DNA from: Streptomyces sp. col6
Lineage (GTDB): Bacteria > Actinomycetota > Actinomycetes > Streptomycetales > Streptomycetaceae
NCBI RefSeq assembly: GCF_008042035.1
Contig: NZ_RDBL01000006.1
Coordinates: 1,099,183-1,150,755, forward strand
DNA length: 51,573 nt
Reading direction: 5' to 3'
In this document: positions 46,712-51,573 of the stretch, in pieces
How the letters are laid out: the number at the start of each line of letters is the position of its first letter
Numbering within the stretch: the first letter of the stretch is position 1
The notes under the pieces: model-generated
The model's database searches: none
What the model saw: only the letters and a program-made list of their open reading frames with translations
What the model was told of the DNA's origin: nothing
Made by a program: the position numbers and the translations under genes

Positions 46712-47797
46712 CTAGCGGGCGGCCGTCGGCCGGTTCTCGATCGCCGGGCGGACCCGGGTCAGCATCAGGTCCAGGAAGCGGTCCGGGTGCCGGAACGACG
46801 CGAAGTGGCTCGCCTCGTCGATGAGCGCGAAGTCCTTGACCGGAGCCGAGACGGACGCGTGGAACGCCCTGGCCGGCTCCGGCGGCGTCAGGACGTCGTG
46901 CGCCCCCTGGAAGACGAAGAACGGCAGGGCGAAGTCCGTGCCCTCGGCCCACTCGTCGATCCCCACGGCCTCCGGCGCGACGCGCTCCGAGTAGGTCATC
47001 CCGCCCATGTAGGAGCGCAGCCCGCGCAGCGTGTGCAGGGGTGAGAACCACAGCGAGCGGACCACCACGGTCTTCATGGTGTCGTAGGTCAGCGGGTCGG
47101 ACGTCACGACGATCTTCGCTCGGGCCGACCACTGCTCCGGGGTCCAGGCGGCGGGGTCGGGGCCCATCGCGGTGATGGCGGCCAGGGCCTTGCGCTTCCC
47201 GGCCGCCCGCAACCGTTCCAGCAGGGCGTCGTGGGCGCTTCGGTCGCGGTCGCCGCCGTAGATGTTCTGGTCGGTGCCGACGTACGCGGAGTACAGCTCG
47301 GGGTGCAGCCGGGCCAGCCGCAGCCCGAGGACCGTACCGAAGGAGTTGGCCACCAGCAGCACCTTCTCGACGCCCATCCGGTCGCGGACGTGCGCGGTGA
47401 CCTCCAGGGCGTCCGCGTACAGCCGGTCGAGGGTGAACTCGCCCTGGCCGTCGGCGCCGTGCGCCGCGAAGGTCCGCCCGGCGCCGCGCATGTCCCAGCG
47501 GACGACGGTGAAGTGCTTCTCCCAGCCCCGGGTGCGCGGCAGGAAGATGTGGTTGGAGGCGCCGGGGCCACCGTGGATCTCCAGGATCACCGGGTTGGCG
47601 CGGTCGTCGCCGCGTATGGAGATCCACTGGTCGATGCCGCCGATCCGGACGAACCCCGACTCGTCGATCCCGTTCGGCGCGGTGATGCGCAGCCTTCTGG
47701 CGTGGGTGGTGCGCTTGAGCTGCCGGTATCCCAGCATGCCCGCGGCGGGACCGGCGATCAGAGTGGCGGCGGAGGCGGTGACGAGCGTGGCCAGCAT
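46712..47797 (-). CDS. Alpha/beta hydrolase, proline-iminopeptidase-like, membrane-anchored
   Basis: A 361-aa protein. The N-terminal hydrophobic segment (about 2-24) looks like an uncleaved anchor. The hydrolase fold has the oxyanion motif HGGPGAS (75-81), nucleophile Ser152 in VANSFGTVLG (a variant of GxSxG with Asn), Asp301 in GAHDVLTP, and His331 in EASHFASF. HGGPG is typical of proline iminopeptidases and related epoxide or ester hydrolases. It is divergent from a TetR gene over a 100-bp spacer with a nested palindrome, so it is very probably repressed by that TetR. Confidence 0.9.
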   Translation of the reverse strand: MLATLVTASAATLIAGPAAGMLGYRQLKRTTHARRLRITAPNGIDESGFVRIGGIDQWISIRGDDRANPVILEIHGGPGASNHIFLPRTRGWEKHFTVVRWDMRGAGRTFAAHGADGQGEFTLDRLYADALEVTAHVRDRMGVEKVLLVANSFGTVLGLRLARLHPELYSAYVGTDQNIYGGDRDRSAHDALLERLRAAGKRKALAAITAMGPDPAAWTPEQWSARAKIVVTSDPLTYDTMKTVVVRSLWFSPLHTLRGLRSYMGGMTYSERVAPEAVGIDEWAEGTDFALPFFVFQGAHDVLTPPEPARAFHASVSAPVKDFALIDEASHFASFRHPDRFLDLMLTRVRPAIENRPTAAR

Positions 47798-47810
47798 GGC
47801 TGACTCCTTA

Positions 47811-47854
47811 AACTGTTTATGACGTAAGCGGTAGCGCTTAAGGTATATACAGTT
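47811..47854. promoter_or_regulatory. Nested double palindrome: TetR operator for hydrolase and tetR
   Basis: AACTGT-N8-TAAGCG-GTAG-CGCTTA-N8-ACAGTT: two concentric perfect inverted repeats sharing one centre, with equal 8-nt spacers, 44 bp in all. It lies in an AT-rich spacer between the divergent hydrolase (start 47797) and TetR (start 47898) genes, and contains promoter-like AT-rich runs (TATATA, CATAAA). The form suggests binding by two TetR dimers. Confidence 0.8.
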
Positions 47855-47897
47855 GTTTGGAAGTGTCAACCGTCCGACCGAGACCAGGGAGAACGCG

Positions 47898-48644
47898 ATG
47901 GCCGGGGCAGCCGGGAGAAGCAAGCGGGCGGGGCCGAGGGACATGCGGGCGGGCGTCGCACTGCTCTGGGGCGAACGGGAGCGGCCGGCCCGGGGTCCCA
48001 AGCCCTCGCTGACCCCGGGCCGGATCGCCGACGAGGCGGTCGCGGTGGCTGATGCCGAGGGATTCGACGCCGTCTCGATGGGGCGGGTCGCGGCCGGACT
48101 CGGGGTCTCGGGGATGGCGCTCTACCGCTATGTGCCCGGCAAGACCGAGCTGGTCGAGCTGATGGTGGAGGTCGTCCTCGCCGATGTGCCCGACCTGACG
48201 GACGAGGGGCCGGGGTGGCGGGAGCGGCTGGCCGCCTGGAGCCGCCGGTCCTGGCAGGTGTACGCGGACCATCCCTGGCTGCTGACGGCCACCGCGATGC
48301 GCCGCCAGATCATGGGCCCCCACCAGCTCGGCTGGCTGGACGCGGCGCACGCGGCGCTGGAGCCGACCGGTCTCGGCGCCGCCGACCGGCAGCGGGTGAT
48401 CGTGCTCCTGATCGGCCAGGTGCGCAGCCTCGCCCAGCAGTCGGCGGACTTCGACGCGGAGCACGCCCGCGAGTGGGGCCGGCTGACGGGCGAACTCCTG
48501 GAACGGCACGCCGACCGGTTCCCGGCGCTGACCAGGGCCATCGCGGACGGGGCGTTCGAGTCGAGCGGCCTCGAATCGGTGGACTTCGGTCTCGACCGCA
48601 TCCTGGACGGCGTCCAGGTGCTGATCGACGAGGCGTCCGCGTAG
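47898..48644 (+). CDS. TetR/AcrR family regulator
   Basis: A 248-aa regulator with a basic N-terminal extension (1-38), helix-turn-helix at about 40-85 (RVAAGLGVSGMALYRYVPGK), and a C-terminal domain of the TetR_C (tetracycline-repressor) type (WRERLAAWSRRSWQVYADHPWLL). The ATG at 47898 has GGGAG upstream. It is divergent from the hydrolase gene and should bind the nested palindrome between them, controlling both. The inducer may be the hydrolase's substrate. It is convergent with the chitinase gene through a shared terminator. Confidence 0.92.
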   Translation: MAGAAGRSKRAGPRDMRAGVALLWGERERPARGPKPSLTPGRIADEAVAVADAEGFDAVSMGRVAAGLGVSGMALYRYVPGKTELVELMVEVVLADVPDLTDEGPGWRERLAAWSRRSWQVYADHPWLLTATAMRRQIMGPHQLGWLDAAHAALEPTGLGAADRQRVIVLLIGQVRSLAQQSADFDAEHAREWGRLTGELLERHADRFPALTRAIADGAFESSGLESVDFGLDRILDGVQVLIDEASA

Positions 48645-48666
48645 ACCGCCCCGGAACACGCGAAAA

Positions 48667-48706
48667 CCGGGGAGACAGGGGGCGGACCTGTCTCCCCGGC
48701 GTTTTT
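48667..48706. terminator. Bidirectional terminator between tetR and chitinase
   Basis: A perfect 13-bp stem, 48667-48679 (CCGGGGAGACAGG) with 48687-48699, loop GGGCGGA, TTTTT at 48702-48706, and AAAA at 48663-48666 giving a U run on the other strand. Confidence 0.88.
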
Positions 48707-48727
48707 CGGGGGGTTGAGCCTCGGTCG

Positions 48728-50608
<1,881 letters not shown>

Positions 50609-50717
50609 CGGTGCTCCTCGGGTGAGGTCCGGACATACGGGGTGGTCCGTGAACTGCAACCCTGCGCCGCCCTGAGCCCGCGTTTGTCATGGCAGGCTCA
50701 CCGCAGTGTGTTCGGTG

Positions 50718-50760
50718 AGATTAGAAAGGTCTGGACCAATCGTCAAGAGGTCTGGACCAA
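50718..50760 (-). promoter_or_regulatory. chiC promoter with paired direct repeats
   Basis: On the minus strand: -35 TTGACG (50741-50746), 17 bp, -10 TAATCT (50718-50723). Two 13-bp direct repeats, AGGTCTGGACCAA on the plus strand (50727-50739 and 50748-50760), 21 bp apart, lie inside the spacer and just upstream of -35. These are the repeats known to mediate chitin induction and glucose repression of streptomycete chitinase genes; TGGTCCAGACC also resembles DasR sites. Confidence 0.92.
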
Positions 50761-50787
50761 AGAACGCGACCGGTCGCTGAATAAACC

Positions 50788-51435
50788 TCAGACGCCCAAC
50801 TCCTGTGCCAGCACGGCCGCCTGGACCCGGCTGCGCAGCTCCAGCTTCCCCAGCAACCGGCTGACGTGCGTCTTCGCCGTCGCCTCCGCCATGGACAGCC
50901 GTTCGGCGATCTCCACGTTCGACAACCCCTCGCCGAGGCACCCCAGTACCTCGCGCTCCCGCCGGGTGAGCGTCTCCAGCACCGACGCGTCCGGAGCGTC
51001 CGCCCGTACGGATCCGCCCCCCGCGAACTCCGCGATCAGCCGCCGCGTCACGGCCGGGGCGATCAGCCCCTCACCGCGCGCCACCGTGCGCACCGCGTCG
51101 AGCAGCCCGGCCGCCTCGGTGTCCTTCAGCAGGAAACCCGAGGCCCCCGCCCGCAGCGCCCCGAACACATAGGCGTCCAGGTCGAACGTCGTCAGCACCA
51201 GCACATCCGCCAGCCCCTCAGCGGTCACCTGCCGGGTCGCCGCCACCCCGTCCAGGCGCGGCATCTGCACGTCCATCAGCACCAGGTCCGGCCGCAGCTC
51301 CCGGGCCAGCCGTACCGCCTCCTCGCCGTCCCCGGCCTCCCCGACGACCTCGATGTCCGGCGCGCTGCCCAGGATGAGCACCAGCCCCGCCCGTACCGCC
51401 GTCTGGTCCTCCGCGACCACCACCCGGACCGTCAT
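50788..51435 (-). CDS. chiR: NarL/LuxR-family response regulator, probable ChiR
   Basis: A 215-aa regulator: receiver domain with Asp10 (VVVAEDQ), phosphoacceptor Asp55 (LVLMDVQMPRLDG), and Lys in GFLLKDTE; then a LuxR helix-turn-helix (LTRREREVLGCLGEGLSNVEIAERL) at about 150-210. The ATG at 51433-51435 overlaps the stop of the upstream kinase gene by 4 bp. Position next to chiC matches the ChiS-ChiR system that activates chiC on chitin in S. coelicolor; the symbol rests on that context. Confidence 0.88.
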   Translation of the reverse strand: MTVRVVVAEDQTAVRAGLVLILGSAPDIEVVGEAGDGEEAVRLARELRPDLVLMDVQMPRLDGVAATRQVTAEGLADVLVLTTFDLDAYVFGALRAGASGFLLKDTEAAGLLDAVRTVARGEGLIAPAVTRRLIAEFAGGGSVRADAPDASVLETLTRREREVLGCLGEGLSNVEIAERLSMAEATAKTHVSRLLGKLELRSRVQAAVLAQELGV

Positions 51436-51573
51436 GACCCCACTCCTCCTTCGTCCACGGGCAGTTCGGCCCGCACCCGCCACATCCCGTCGCTCGTCGA
51501 GGTGCTTCCCGCCTCGAACTCCCCGCCGAGCAGCGCCACCCGCTCCCGCATCCCCACCAGACCGGCCCCCGAC
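51432..51573 (-). CDS. chiS: Sensor histidine kinase, C-terminal end only (probable ChiS)
   Basis: Only the last 46 codons lie in the window. The reading GAGLVGMRERVALLGG is the end of the ATP-binding domain of a NarX/DesK-type (HisKA_3) kinase, followed by EFEAGSTSTSDGMWRVR and the stop TGA (51432-51434), which overlaps the regulator's ATG. Together they form a translationally coupled two-component pair. Confidence 0.85.
   Translation of the reverse strand, partial: SGAGLVGMRERVALLGGEFEAGSTSTSDGMWRVRAELPVDEGGVGS

Noticed and set aside
50727..50760. Repeats as remains of a mobile element
   Set aside because: They coincide exactly with a -35/-10 pair and with the known chitinase regulatory repeats.

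Overview
The window is a ~51.6 kb stretch of very GC-rich DNA with strongly biased third codon positions, many GTG/TTG starts and several leaderless promoters. Gene content and order (ligD-pol/ku, lysA-hom-thrC-thrB-rho, LCP-rpmE-prfA-prmC-sua5-PTP-glyA-wecA-atp operon, DUF2550, chiC-chiR-chiS) are those of a Streptomyces chromosome core; by memory it resembles the S. coelicolor SCO53xx region. It is chromosomal and mostly conserved: no IS element, prophage, plasmid function or CRISPR array was seen.

Layout. (1) 1-6.05 kb: a pseudokinase cut by the left edge, a small hypothetical protein, a TetR regulator with a 199-bp palindromic repeat upstream, then a divergent pair of diiron-type proteins (AurF-like N-oxygenase; ferritin-like) with an overlapping kinase-fold gene. 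(2) 6.05-16.6 kb: a GNAT acetyltransferase, a Pro-rich membrane protein and a small lipoprotein; then a minus-strand envelope block (lipoprotein, histidine kinase, SEDS/RodA, PBP2, amidase), preceded by a coupled HEAT-repeat/zinc-ribbon pair. (3) 16.7-18.7 kb: divergent LigD polymerase and Ku, the bacterial NHEJ pair. (4) 18.8-22.3 kb: a ZTP riboswitch plus glyA, tRNA-Arg(CCG), a stand-alone receiver protein, and an ArgRS-like protein without catalytic core whose frame is broken at a C run. (5) 22.35-29.9 kb: lysA, hom, thrC, thrB (aspartate-family amino acids) and rho with a large disordered insertion. (6) 30.3-38.1 kb: an LCP ligase, rpmE with an excellent sigma-R promoter, prfA, prmC, sua5, an LMW-phosphatase homologue without its nucleophilic cysteine, a divergent second SHMT and a WecA-type transferase. 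(7) 38.1-46.2 kb: atpIBEFHAGDC, with a Rex-like operator upstream. (8) 46.2-51.6 kb: DUF2550, an alpha/beta hydrolase divergent from a TetR with a nested palindromic operator, and a secreted GH18 chitinase with the classical direct-repeat promoter, next to its two-component system.

How it works together: aspartate-derived amino acids (lysA-hom-thr) sit next to one-carbon metabolism (two SHMTs, one under ZTP control) and the translation/termination module (rho, L31, RF1 and its methylase, t6A synthesis), then energy production. The order from rpmE to atp is also found in Bacillus, so the two members that have lost or changed catalytic residues (PTP homologue, second SHMT) stand out as old genes that may have taken on new jobs.
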